Source of the DNA: Heterocephalus glaber
Taxonomy: Eukaryota; Chordata; Mammalia; Rodentia; Bathyergidae
Length of the DNA stretch: 64,000 nucleotides
Direction: 5' to 3'
Assembly: GCF_000247695.1 (NCBI RefSeq)
Contig: NW_004624867.1
Coordinates: 170,136-234,135 of the forward strand
Below are positions 1 to 12,492 of this stretch, in pieces. The translations under genes were made by a program, and so were the position numbers. A model generated the notes under the pieces. The model did not search any database, was not told where the DNA came from, and was given only the letters and a program-made list of their open reading frames with translations. Every line of letters begins with the position of its first letter. The first letter of the stretch is position 1.

Positions 1-94
1 CAAAATACACTTTCTTCACAGCTGCACATGGGACATTCTCCAAAATAGATCATAAACTAGCTACAGAACATGCTTAAGTAACTGCAAAGGAATT

Positions 95-180
95 GAAATT
101 ATCTCATTCACATTATCAGACCTGCAATAATCATAGTGAAATTATCTCATTCATGTTATCAGACCTGCAATTATCATAGT
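95..180 (+). repeat. 43-bp tandem duplication inside L1 ORF2
   Basis: Positions 95-137 and 138-180 are two copies of a 43-bp unit differing at three bases. They fall on the catalytic Ser-Asp-His region of the L1 endonuclease and disrupt it. Confidence 0.9.
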
Positions 181-564
181 GCAATAAAACTGGAAATCAT
201 GTGGCAAAAGAAACCACAAGAACTTCATATACACATGGAAATTAAATAACACCATCTTGAACAACCAATGGGTCACACATGAAATTAAAGATGAAATTAC
301 AGAGTTTCTACAGTTGAATAATAATGCCAGTACAACATACTGGAACTTGAGGAGTGCAATGAAAGCAGTCCTATGAGAGAAATTTATAGTGGTGAATTCC
401 CATATCAGAAAAACAGATTCAGCTCAAAGAAACAACCTAATGTTGAACCTCAAGCTTCTAGAAAAAGATGAGCAAGTCAAGCCCAAAGCTCATAGAGGGA
501 AAAAATTATAAAAATCAGAACAGAAATTACTGCAATGGAGACTAAGAAAAAAATATAAAAAATC

Positions 565-630
565 TTTGCACAGTAGCAGTATCATAGCCAATGAGGTTTA
601 TCTGAGGCATGATTATTGTTAATAGAAAAC
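565..630 (+). pseudogene. RNU4: 3'-truncated U4 snRNA retropseudogene
   Basis: These 66 bp align without gaps to about nucleotides 4-69 of the 145-nt spliceosomal U4 snRNA, covering the 5' stem region that pairs with U6. I count eight differences; most are C-to-T or G-to-A changes at CpG sites of the parent, as expected of old silent DNA. The copy stops in the middle of U4 and has no A tail. It is flanked by 13-bp direct repeats with one mismatch (552-564 and 631-643), which join to restore normal L1 ORF2 sequence. It is not functional: the Sm site and 3' stems are missing. Confidence 0.88.
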
Positions 631-3600
631 AATATAAAGAATCAATGAACCGAAGAGTTGGTTCTTGGAAATAAAACTGACAAATCCTTAGCCAAACTTA
701 TCAAGAAAAGAAAGAAAAGACTCAAATTTATGTAGTTAGGAATGAAAAAGGTGGAATCACAATAGATCCTGCAGAAATCCAGATCATTAATACCTACTAT
801 GAGAACCTCTATTCTAATAAGATGGGAAACATAGAAGAAATGGACAGATTCCTATATACATATGAATTACCAAAGGTGAATCAAAAAGATATAAAAATTC
901 TAAATAAACCAGTATCAGTCAATAAAATTGAAGATGTAGTTGAAAACTCACCAACAAAAACAAACTCAGACCCTGATGGATTCACTGCTGAATTCTGCAG
1001 GAAATTTAGAGACCTAATGTGGCTACTTCTCAAATACTTCAATAAATTTCAAAGAGAAGCAATACTACCAAATTCATTCCTAGAAGCAAATATTACTCTG
1101 ATACCAAAACTAGAAAAGAATCCAACTGAAAAACAGAATGACAGGCCAATTGCTCTCATGAACATAGACTCAAAAATCATCAATAACATACTGGCAAACA
1201 GAATGCAGCAAATCATCAAGAAATTATGCACCACGACCAAATAGGATTCATCCCAGAGATACAGGGATGGTTCAACATAAGGAAATTAATAAATGTAACA
1301 CACCATATTAACAGAAACAAGTCAAAAACCATATGATCATCTCAATAGATGCAGAAAAAGCATATAAAAAAGTCCAACACCCATTCGTAATAAAATCCCT
1401 ACAGAAAACTGGAATAGGTTGTGTTTGTCTCTGTCTGATAAAAGCCATCTATGACAAAGCAAGAGCCAACATCATACTAAATGATCAAAAAATTGAAAGT
1501 TTTCACTCTAAAATCAAGAATAAGACAAGGATGTGCACTATTACCACTCTTATTCAATACTTCTGAAAATATCACCCAGAGCAATTGAACAGGAGAAAGA
1601 AATAAAAGGAATAAGAATAGGAAAGGAAGAAGTTAAATTATCATTATTTGCAGATAACATGATACTCTGCATAGAAGACCCCAAAAACTTCACCAAAGAT
1701 TTCTACTTTTAATAACCAAATTCAGTCATGTAGCTGGATCCAAACTCAACACTCAAAATCAGTAGCATTTCTGTACTCAAATAACAAACTGGGAGAGAAA
1801 TTAGGAAAAAAAAACCTTTTACAATAACATCCCCCCAAAATGAAGTGCCTAGGAACCAATCTAATGAATGAAGTAAAAGACCTTTACATGGAAAACTACA
1901 ATACTCTGAAAAAAGAGACTGAAGAGTATATCAGAAAATGGAATAACATCCCTTGTTCTTGAGTAGGAAAAATCAATATACTGAAAATGGCCATACTTCC
2001 AAGATTGTTAAACAGATTTAATGCAATCTTGATCAAAACACTAATATGTCACAGAATTAGAGAAAACAATCCTAAAATTCATTTGGAACCAGAAGATAAC
2101 TAGAATAGCAAAAGGAATTCCGGGCAACAAAGGCAAGGCAGGGAGCATCACAATCCCTAACTTGAAATTATATTACAAAGCTACTGTGATAAAAACAGCA
2201 TGGTAAGGATCGATGGAACAGATCAGAAGATACAGAAACAACTCCAAACATACTCAGCTACCTTTATCTTTGACAAAGGAGCCAAACACCTTCACTGGAA
2301 GAAAGATAGGCTCTTTAATAAATGGTGGTGGAAAAACTGGCTTTCTACATGCATGCCAAAGATTAAAACTAGACCCATCTCTCACTATCCACTAAATTAA
2401 AATCAAAATGTATCAAAGATCTAAATATTAAAACAGAAACCCTAAATCTTCTGGAAGATAGCCCAGGTAGAGCTCTCAAAGACATTGGTGTAGGCAATGA
2501 CTTTATGAACAAAACCCTAATTGTATAGGAAATATCATAAAAAATTAACAACTTGGATCTAATATTATTAAAAAGGTTTTGCACACCAAAAGAAATCACC
2601 AACAGAGTGGTGAGAGACAACCAACAGTGTGGAAAAAAACTTTTACCAGCTGTTCCTCAGACAAAGGACTAATATTTAAAATATATAAAGAACTGAAAAA
2701 ACTGAAAAAAATCAGACTCCTCAAATTTAAAGACCCAATCCAAACATGGGCATCTGAAATGAAAAGACACCAGAGGAAGAAGTAGAAATAGCATAAATGA
2801 AATATATGCTTCTACTCTTATGAAGTAGAAATAAATATATGAAAAATGTTCAACATGACTGGTCATTCAAGAGATACAAACTAAAACAACTCTGAGATTC
2901 CAACTTAATTCAGAAAGAATGGCTGTTATCAAGAAATCAACCAATAACAAATGCTGGTGGGGTTGTGGGGAAAAAGGAACTCTTCTCCACTAGTGTTGCG
3001 AGTGTAGACTGGTGTAACCACTGTGGGAACTAATATGGAGATTCCTCAAAATCTAGGACTAAAGGTTCCATTTGATACAGCTATTCCCCTTCTTGATAAC
3101 TTCCCAAAAGATACAAAGCATCATACTACAGTGATATTATGGCACACCCCATGTTTACAGCACAATAGTTTGTAATGGCTAAATACTGGAAACAGCCCAA
3201 ATGCCCATCAACCGATGAATGGATAAAGAAGTTGTGAGCATCTTTTATACAATGGAGTACTACATTGCCATAAAGATGGATAACCTTGAGACATTTCTAG
3301 GTAAATGGATGTACCTTGGAACCATACTCTTGAGTGAAATAAATTGGATATACATGTGTAAATATTGCAATGTTTCTCTGGTATAAGAAATCAAAAGTAG
3401 AAATAAAGACTATAATGTATAACAGATATTGGGAAGTAGGAAGAAAATGTTCAAATGAGAAGGGGAACAAGGGAGGAAGAAGAGGGAAAGGAAGGAAGGG
3501 GAGGGGAAAACAAGAAAAATGAAAGATAAAATGGAATCAAAACTCTTATAAGAAATGGGTAGAAGGGAGCAGTAGGGAATGGAAAAAAATATGAATCAAG

Positions 3601-5441
3601 ATATATCATGAACAAGTGCAAATTTCATCTGATGAATGCTATCATTTTGTGTATCTAAAATGTACCAAAAAATGATTTGCTTAAAAAAAAAAAAAGCCTA
3701 TAAGGCCATGATTCTCCTTTAACCAGTACATGCATTTACCTGATCTTGTAATTGTCCTGACATACTGGCACACAGAATAAAAAACTAGGCACTGCAAAAT
3801 AAAAGCAAGCCAGAAATGAAATCCCCGTCAACAAAGATGAGGGGCTGGCAATTAGTTGGAGGTAGTGTGATAAGTAGGAGACAACACAGTAGGAAACACA
3901 CAATAGGAGACAATATTTTTTTTTGCTAGATAGAGCACATCTGACTTTTGAGAAACATTCATCAAAATCATTCTTCTGATAACTACCAATACTGCCTCTT
4001 GGTAAATAAGGATACTCAAGTGGTAGTGGAGTTTTAGGGTAAAATCCTTTTTTCCAGGGGTCCTCTAGACCAGGCTCAGCCACCCGTCCAAATAAATCTA
4101 ATGGAGATGTCGATGTGAAAGGCAGGAAGAGCTTTAATAAGCATGGTCATTCTGGGAAGAACAGATATGGAGGCTTAGGATTTGTCTTTAAGGGGTTGAC
4201 AGGAACTTTGAGGTTTTATAGAAAAAGGGAGCAAAAGTGAAGTTTTGGGGTTTATTAGCTCTACGATTTACAGAGCTGGGCAGACTTGGTAATCATGGTC
4301 AAGCAAGGATCTGGCTAATCCTTATCTGAGGACTGGTTTTTCAAGTCACCTCTAGAAGTCCTTATGGCTTGAAGGGGCAATCTGGTTCCTAAGAGATAAC
4401 TGCTCTTGCTAAAGGACAACCTCAGTTGCTGTCATGGTATAAATGCTCCCACTCAGGGGGTGATCTCACAATCAGGTGATCTGTCTGCAGTCCCAGGTGA
4501 CTGCAGATATAACACATGGCTTTCAGGTGCTGCTCCAGGGTCTGGAACAGAATGTCACAAGAACTGGCAACTGAAAAACCCTACAATCTTGAACATACCT
4601 AAGTCATGCTCATCTTGGTGGCCTCAGTCTTAAAGGGGAATGAGATAAGGTTAGATAAATTTAGGGCTAATAAATCTTGAATTATCAGTTTTCAGACAGA
4701 TACTCCTTAAGTGATTAACATGCCTATGTGCAGAGCTGAGAGGAATCTGACCCAAAGTTTGAAGTCAATAAAGGAGACAGATATAAAATAAAGGCAGAGA
4801 CACCAAGCTTTATTCTGCTTTTAGTACTGATTAGGTATCTGCTTCTAAGCCCTCTTATACAAGTGTTGATAAATTTAAGCACAAACATTTCTGAGACTTA
4901 GAGTCTAAATCCAACATAAATCATATGGATCTTGTTAAAATGATTTGAATAGTTACTGAAAACACAAGAAATTAAGGTTCCTTTGAACTCTAAAAGCCTG
5001 TGATGTAGGTAGGAAACTATATAATAGTAGGTACTGTGATAGATCCTTTGCATCTATAATTCCTAATCTTCCTAACAATGTGAGATAGGCTTATATCCAG
5101 CTTTGAAAATTTTGTTTTCAGAAAAAGGAAGGAAAAGGAACTTGGTTCTGCAAAAAAAGTAATAAAATGGAGGATACGGAGCTCAAATTCAGGTCTGTTG
5201 TGTTTGAAAGCCAGCACATTTTTTTTTAACTAAGTTAACTAAGCCTTGGCCTTCAAAAATCAGGATAAGTTAAGCATTTTTATTTATCTGGTACACAAAA
5301 ACAGAGTAGGCATATGTGAACTGGGGAGTGGAGAAATGCACTGATGGAAGAAATAAATGTCCCCTGCTAATTTTTTCTAATTAGTGCTTTATGTTTGTTT
5401 TAGTGGAGAATCTGCACTTATGGTTTATTCTCAAAGCATGT

Positions 5442-5530
5442 ATAGTGGTACCTCCATTCACAAACTCAATTCTTTCCACGACTGTGGTTGCAAATCAAAT
5501 TGGATAAGAACTGAATCAATTTTATTGTAC
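5442..5530. mobile_element. Possible Tigger-like DNA transposon end
   Basis: The start (AGTGGTACCTCCATTCACAA) and the following AT-rich text resemble the terminal part of Tigger (pogo) elements. No matching inverted end was found, so this is a weak call. Confidence 0.25.
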
Positions 5531-6184
5531 TTTATCTGTAAAGGTTGGGCATTGCCAAAGTGAAAAGGGATCTTTAGCAACCAACATTCTGCCAATGGGG
5601 AACTGTACAAACGTGCCCATTGTGAAGTCTGGCATCTGTTCTGATTGGTTGACTCTCAGGTCACACTTATAAAATATTTTAAAAATCATTCCTGGTAGCA
5701 TTCTGTCCACTTCTGATGTTGTATTTTGAGCCTGATGCCTACCAAACTTCAGACTTGTATCCAATAATTTCTTTGGCACCTCCACTTGCAGGTGTAATAG
5801 ACACTTTGAAACTATTGTGCCAGCAACTAATCCTCTTCTCTTCATTTTACATTATACTCATCTGAGCAGCTACACCCAGCTACACCCATCACCTTCAGGC
5901 CCACTCCATTATTCTTGTGTCTCAGGATTTATCCTTGACTTCCTGGTCTAGCACTACTCACAGCCACCCCATCAGTATAATCTACCTTCCAAACACCTTG
6001 TGTGTGACCACAGACCCCTCCACTGCCACCAGGCCAATCAAGTCATTGACTATAGCTGCCTTCTCACAGGACTTCTGAGTTAAGGGGACCACTCTAACTC
6101 ATATGATGCAAATGATCTCCTTACCACAGAAGTCACACCTGCTCACTCCTCCTCTCAGAACTTTCCAAAGTCATCCTTAAGTCA

Positions 6185-6550
6185 TTTTGGTCTGCCATAA
6201 CAGAATATCTTGCTTAAACAACAGATATTTATTTCTTACCATTCTGGAGGCTGATGTCAAAGATCAAGGTGCAAACAGATTTGGTTCCTAGTGAAGGCAT
6301 ACTTCCTAACTCACAGCTGGCCACTTTCATACTTTAGCCTCAGATAATGGGGAGAGAGAGAACTCTGGATTATTCTTCTTCTTGTAAGGTCTCTAATCCT
6401 AACCTGGGAGTCCCACCTTCACAATGCCATCTAGACCCAGTCAACTCCCAAAGGTCCTACCTCCAAATACCATCACTTTGTGGGTTAGTCCCTGGACACA
6501 TGAATGGGGCTGGGGCACACAGATCTTACTCAGTCTGTAATACCACCTCA
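6185..6550 (-). mobile_element. MaLR (MLT1/MST-type) LTR, antisense
   Basis: On the minus strand the text follows the MaLR LTR pattern: a start like TACAGACTGAGTAAGAT, a middle with the tract around TTTGGGAGTTGACTGGGTCT, and an end with the CTCCAGAATGGTAAGAAATA motif just before the final part. It is a solo LTR of the old ERVL-MaLR family. Confidence 0.75.
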
Positions 6551-9043
6551 TGAAGATGGAAAGGGAAGGTTGTCACCACAGCCTACAGGCCCGTCCCCTC
6601 TGGTAACATCATGTATGATTTCCAACTCCTCACACCCACCCCTACATATTGTGTGCTGCTCTAGACTTCCCATTGCAAAGCCAGCTCCCTCCTTTCCTCC
6701 AGAAGAGGAGCCTGACCTTGGGCAGACTTGATTTATTGGTTACTTTGTCAGCTTTGTTCACTGCTTTATTAGAGGTATCTAGAAGACTGGCACAATATTC
6801 AAAAACTGAGCTGCTAAAAATGGATGAAGAAATGAGTAAGTCCAATTTTATAGGCCAAGTGTCATTCTAACTCTGCAATGATTTTCCTACAATTCTCCAA
6901 ATAACTCTATATGCAAAATAGCAAATCCCTAGTGTTTTATGTTGTTTTTCAAATTAATGAAAAGTAAAACATATCAAGTAGGACAAGAAAGCTGAGCGAC
7001 AGCAAGGTTAAAAGGGAGTTTAGTTTAAAGTACCATTAGCAAATCTCATAAACTCCTGAGACCTTATCTTTCTTCCCTTGGTTTCATTTGTGTTCGGTTT
7101 CACAAATCCTCACTGAAGAAGCTAAATGCATTCTTTTGTTTTGGTTTGGGCACATATTCAACAATTTTATTAGCAAGCACACAATAATCTAATTACTCTA
7201 GAAATTCTCTTGAAATCTGTTATTTATAGATGTACTGTGGTATAAACTGGAATGCAATTTGCTGAAAAATATCTATCAAGTAAGATATGATCTGAAATAT
7301 TTTTTCAAGAAGCTATAAAAGCCTAAGTCATTTCTTTTTTGTCCCTTTTTGTTGTGTAGGTTGGTTCACAGGCCTCTACTGTGCAGTTTCTAGAAGGCTG
7401 CCTTAGCAAACCAGAGTTGAATGCTTTTGAAATAATGACAAACAGTGAATCTGCACACAAGCACTCAAGGTCTCTGAACTGGTTTCCTAGGTCTACAACA
7501 GTTCTTGTACCAAAAGCAAGAGAGAATGGCAGTCCTGTCCTTGTCCACTGTTACTGGACCAAGAGGTCTCCAGCTTCCCTATTCCAATCTGATATTGTGA
7601 ATCTGCTCTGGCCTCCTAATATGCTTCAGAGGCTGATTCACTAGTCACTCTTCCCATTTCTGAGTCCTCTGAGCAGAAGCTATAGCTCAGAGAAGAGTAG
7701 AGCGAGCAGTACACTTAAAGCATTCTGTGAATTTTTCCTGGCACTCAAATGCAGGGGAGCAAAGGAAGCTGCACTGTGCAGGTGGGGTAGAAAAGCAGGT
7801 GAGCTTGAATAACCGATAAAAGCCTGGTATGTGGGTTTGTGGAGAAAGACAGAGAGGGAAACAGAGATTGACTGACAGACCGACCGACAGACAGACAGAC
7901 ACATGCAGAGGCAGAGGCAGAACCATGGGGGACAAGAAGAAAACTGAGTTCAGTATTTGGAGAATGTGAGCATGTGAATCATGTAAATCATGAGACACTC
8001 AGGCAGAAATTCATTATTTTCCTTCTGAGGTGTGACTCCCACAGAGCTGCCTCCCCAGCGGGAAGATGGGGTACTCAGAAGATGCAGAATACAATCTCCT
8101 TACAGTTGGCCCGGTGGACTTTCAGCATCAGGGTAGATGGCAAGTGGGCCATTTTATGGCCTTAGCAAAGTGAGATGTAAGAAAAGAACAGCAGAACTTC
8201 ACCCTCAATAAGCAGCTACGTGTTTCTGAAAAGCACTCATTAGGACTGTGCTTGCTCAGCTCTAGAGAAGAAACTATTCAAATATCCTCGATATCTGCTC
8301 CAGCTGAATTTAGCCACCAGGAAAACAATGACTTAGAAAAACACAGGCACAGCCCAAAAAAGTATCTGAGAGACAACGATAGTAAGGGTGGGGCTCCCAT
8401 GTGATCTGAAAAGGTATCATATTGATGATGGCTCACTTTTCTAGTGACTACTGACATAGCTCAACAGGAATCAGAAAAGCGCACAGTACATTAGGAAAAC
8501 ACTGCATAAGAACAGGCATGATCACTGTGTGCCTTAGTTTGGGGTGGCCCTGAAGGTAAAATGTGGATGAAGTTCCTTAGGTCAAGGAGCTAAATTATAG
8601 GGGGAATAAGGACATGTGAATGGGTAATGGGGAAGCAGAGCGCCCCCTAACCCACACCTGTGTGCAGACTAGAGAAGGAAGCTGCACCACCTGAGTCACC
8701 CCAACAGCAGGTGCCTGTGTACACTGCACCACCCAGGCAGAATGACAAAGGACAAAGGTCAGAGGGAGATGAGGGCCAAGAGAAAGGTGGAGATCGATGG
8801 ACAGGGGGAAAAGGGGGAAAGGAGCATTTCCCACCAGGAAAATGCAAGTGGAAAGGCACTAAGAAAAGAGGGAAAAAACAGAAATTGCACAGTTTGGGGA
8901 AGGGACATCTGTATGGTTGTAAAGTAGAGAAAAATTAAGGGAATACATAAAGGATTTTGCAGTGTTAAAATTTCAGAATTTTGCCTGAAGAAGTAGGGAG
9001 CCCTGGGAGGACTTTAAGGGAAGAAGGGGTAGATCTAATCTGC

Positions 9044-9200
9044 TTTACCTTTTGTTTGTTTACTTGTTTGTTTTAAGACATCTTTCTATGTAGTTCAGGC
9101 TGGCCTTGAATTAACTATGACTATGTAGCATAGGCTGGCCTCAAACTCCGGATCTTCTTGCCTCAGTCTCCTTAGTGCTGGGATGACAGGTGTAGCAGCC
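9044..9200 (-). mobile_element. B1 SINE (quasi-dimeric)
   Basis: Minus-strand 7SL-derived B1 with a T-rich tail on the left. The GGCCAGCCT-ctacatag block appears twice, which is the internal ~29-bp duplication of rodent B1. Short flanking repeats lie at 9034-9043 and 9201-9210. Confidence 0.88.
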
Positions 9201-10359
9201 TCTAATCTACATTTAAAAAGACACCTTTCTCAGTGGGAAAGGGAAGCCTTCAGAAGAGGAGAGGACTAGGACAGCCTAGATTATGCCACATGGTTTAAGG
9301 AGTGGAACAGATTTAAAAGCCATGAAGGAAGGTGAAGTGAGAGGGTTGCTACAAAATTAAAAACTGGCCAGGAAAAGAGAGGAGGGCAGAACACACTCAG
9401 CCTGCAGCTCAGTCAGGGCTGTAGGGTGAGTCAGGGAATAGAAGGAAAGGAGCAAGTCTGGGTGGGGGCCAGGAAATGCTGGGGTGGAAAAGAAGGACCA
9501 TTTTATAAACAGTATTATTAATCAGGTGTCAAGACACATACTTGTGAATGTTCAATCAGCTCATGAGGAACTTGTCTGGAGAGAGACGTTAAACTCAAAC
9601 ACAGATTAAGGAGTTATTAATATATTAATGAGACATGCTGGGGGGATTTAAAAGAGAGGCCCAGGAGAAGGAGCTCAGGAAAGAGATTGGGAATGCTGGA
9701 GATGAAACAGACAGCAAGAAAACACTTGTGTCACCAAAGCCAATGGGGGCGACTCACGTGTGCAGCTAGAGAGCAACATCAAGTAAGACTAGAAGATTCC
9801 ACAGGACTTCAAAATAAGGAGGAGTGAGTGGTCACCCGAGAGCAGTTTCATGACATTAACAGAAGCCTAAATACAGAGGTTGGGAAACCAAAGGGAACTT
9901 AAAATGAAAACAGGGTGCTTTTCTCCAAAATCCTCAGTGAGGAGAACCTGAGGGGAAATTGCTTATGTCATTCACAGTGTGCTAACAACTCCTCACATGC
10001 GGAAGGGTGACCACCTGGCCTGGTCCACCAACATTCATTTCAACATTCGTGATTTGGGGGCAACCCTGTTTGCTCTTCCCTAAATCTTGTCTTTGGAAAC
10101 ATACTAATCTGTCCAGCAACCTGCAGAAAGAATTCAGCACACAACTCCCTCCTCTCCCTGTATCTAATTTGGGCACTCACATGTTCCTGGAAACTGCTGA
10201 GTGTTTTCACGTGTAAGTGCCCTAACTTCCCCGAGGCGTACTAAGCCCCTTATATGTCTGGGATTTTACTGGTCACATTCAAGCACTTTATTGAAATTAA
10301 AAAACAAACAAACAGCTGCACAGAGAAATCTCACAGCTTCCCACAGATAAGGAAGTGAA

Positions 10360-10530
10360 GGACAGAGTAGAAATTTGAACTTTAGAGTCAAACAAACATA
10401 TTTGGACCCTGGTTCCACCCTTCATAAACTCAGAAATCTCAGTCAAATTAAATTAATCTCTTTGAGACTCTAGTTCCTCACATGTAGAGAACACATAGTA
10501 AATAGTGATAAAAGGACCTTCTATTAAGGA
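10360..10530 (+). mobile_element. MIR SINE relic
   Basis: The order of a degenerate tRNA-like head (TTTGAACTTTAGAGTCAAAC) and the core ending in CTCTAGTTCCTCA-like text matches MIR. Confidence 0.6.
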
Positions 10531-11031
10531 TTATCAATTATCATAAGATAATTTTGGTAAATATTTAGACATAATAGGTTCAGATTATCATGATCTAAGA
10601 AGCTAATAATCTTTCTGACAGATTTCATTCTTTAGACTTGGTGTGAAGATGAAAAAGGGGACAGGGAGTCTGGCATTCCATGGAGTTGAGTAGGTTTCTA
10701 GCCCAAAGGTTTCCTGAAGATTTAAAGAACTAACATCATCTCTAGAATAATGTTTTTATGTTCCTTGAAAATGTGTATCCAAATTACCTGGGATGCCTGA
10801 CTTAAAAATAAGGAAGTTTATGAACATTAAACAGACAAAAATAAATTAATGGTGGATTCCTAGAGTGCACTTTAGCCAAACTGTGCCAGTGAAACCAAGG
10901 ACATGCAATGGGACCAAGGGAAATTAGTATCCACGAATGAAGGCTTCGACCCCAGAGTCCACCTCAACCCAACTGTATTCTGCCCATTGGTTACTGCATT
11001 CCAAAAACATTAAGAAACAAATCCAATTTTT

Positions 11032-11200
11032 GTTTTGTTTTGGTTTTTTCATTTTGTTTTTTTGAGAGAGGGTCTTGCTCTGTAGTTCAGCCTATCCTTG
11101 AGCTCGCTATGTAGTCTAGGCTGGCTTCGAAATCAAGACAATCCTCCTGCCTCAGTCTCCTTAGGGCTGCCATTACAGACATGCACGAGCATACCTGCCT
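11032..11200 (-). mobile_element. B1 SINE (quasi-dimeric)
   Basis: Antisense B1 with a long T-rich tail, Pol III-type head on the right and two tandem gcctatccttgagctcgctatgtag / ggctggcttcgaaat blocks. Flanking 15-bp TSDs (11017-11031, 11201-11215) differ at one base. Confidence 0.9.
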
Positions 11201-11955
11201 ACAAATCCAGTTTTTAAGCTTCACTGAATAATGGATTATTTATTAGGATTCCTAGTCACACTGGGCTCCACAGAGGCATTTTATTCCAAAGTGGCTATCA
11301 TCATAAAGTGGGTTGAAAGTTAGAGGGTTGGTGGGAAGAGTCCAAAACCACTCCTTTCCATGGCTGTAGAAAATGAGGGTGTCTCTCAACACTATCAGAA
11401 CCTCCATCTACCTCTATGTGTTGGCTGCCCACCTTCCTCATACATGCAAACATCATCAGAAGCAGACAGAAGGACACCCTGTCTGAACCAAATGCTATCC
11501 AATAGGGAAGTATGTACTTACAAGAAAATGTGCCTCATAGCACATTAGAGATTTCATTACTGTAGACAGAATGATAGACTTCATTCCCAAGCTCTTGTGT
11601 GCAGGATCACATATTTGGTGGGACCACACTCATGGCAATATCAAGGACCTTAAAGTTGATGGAATACTCTCAGATCTTTTTCATTCATTGACTGATAAAT
11701 ATTGGAAGAATTGTTTTACAAAATATCATGTTTTTTGAATTGAAATGTATTTTTGTTGACTGGAATTTATTTTTTCATTTTCTAGTTCATCATTTCTTTA
11801 CTTGGCCATTAACCCTTCAAGTCCTGAAGTTACCAGATCACTCGTTAATATAAAAAGTTTAACAGCATGTGATATTAAAACATATGAACTATACCTGTGC
11901 ATTCTTAAGGTAATTTTAAAAAGAGAATGCTATCTGCACAAATGAAATGTGTCCA

Positions 11956-12043
11956 GGGCTAAGGATGTAGTTCAGTGGTACCACGCCTGCCTGGCAAGTG
12001 CAACATTCTGAGTTCCATTCCCAGTTCCAAAAAAAAGAAAAAA
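11956..12043 (+). mobile_element. ID-like tRNA SINE
   Basis: A-box-like TAGTTCAGTGG and B-box-like GAGTTCCATTCC are followed by an A tail. TSDs lie at 11944-11955 and 12044-12055 (one mismatch). It is more diverged than most copies here. Confidence 0.88.
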
Positions 12044-12386
12044 GAAATGTGCCCAACATCTATGATAATTAGAAGCATACTAAGGCAGTGAATTTGCTAT
12101 TGACAACTCATTAACACTGTATCATTAACATTATGATACAATTTATGCTAGGCTACATCACCATCCACTCTTAGTGATCATTACATTCCTGGGTTTGCAA
12201 AATGAACATTGAGATCAGGTTAAAATATACCTGTGCAGTAAAAGAGAGACACTACAATTTAAAAATAAAACCAAGAAATGGAACACCTTAACAATATAAC
12301 AGAAATGTTTACAAGTAAATACAGAACAAGGGAATACCAGGAATTATTTCTGTAGTGTAATGCAAGGATTGGAAATGAATTAAAGT

Positions 12387-12492
12387 GGGCTGGGGATTTA
12401 GCTCAGTGGCAATGTGTCTGCCTTGCAGGCACAAGATGCTGAGTTCGATCCCTGGTACTGCAAAAAAAAAAAAAAAAGAAAAGAAAAAGAAA
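12387..12492 (+). mobile_element. ID-like tRNA SINE
   Basis: A box TTTAGCTCAGTGG, B box GAGTTCGATCC, end CTGGTACTGC and a long A-rich tail. The TSDs (12372-12386, 12493-12507) are 15 bp with one mismatch. Confidence 0.95.

Larger units (their letters stand above)
1..3695 (+). mobile_element. LINE-1, 5'-incomplete in window, decayed ORF2 plus 3' UTR and poly-A
   Basis: The window opens inside the endonuclease domain of L1 ORF2. Sequence then follows ORF2 order: the linker, the reverse transcriptase domain (822-1244 carries DGFTAEF, ILPNSF and LMNIDSKI-like blocks; 1333-1566 carries [10 protein letters not shown]), the catalytic box near 1650 and the cysteine-rich C-terminal part. A G/A-rich 3' UTR (about 3420-3560) and a poly-A run ending at 3695 follow. 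Frameshifts and stops break ORF2 throughout. The catalytic FADD box reads FADN, losing an active-site Asp. The element is dead and old enough to have been hit by a U4 snRNA insertion. Confidence 0.93.

Noticed and set aside
4080..4640. Possible ERV LTR, antisense
   Set aside because: The general look fits, but I could not place both ends or a family, so it is mentioned only under the intron.
5522..5845. 107-codon minus-strand ORF
   Set aside because: No recognisable family; consistent with chance or a transposon relic.
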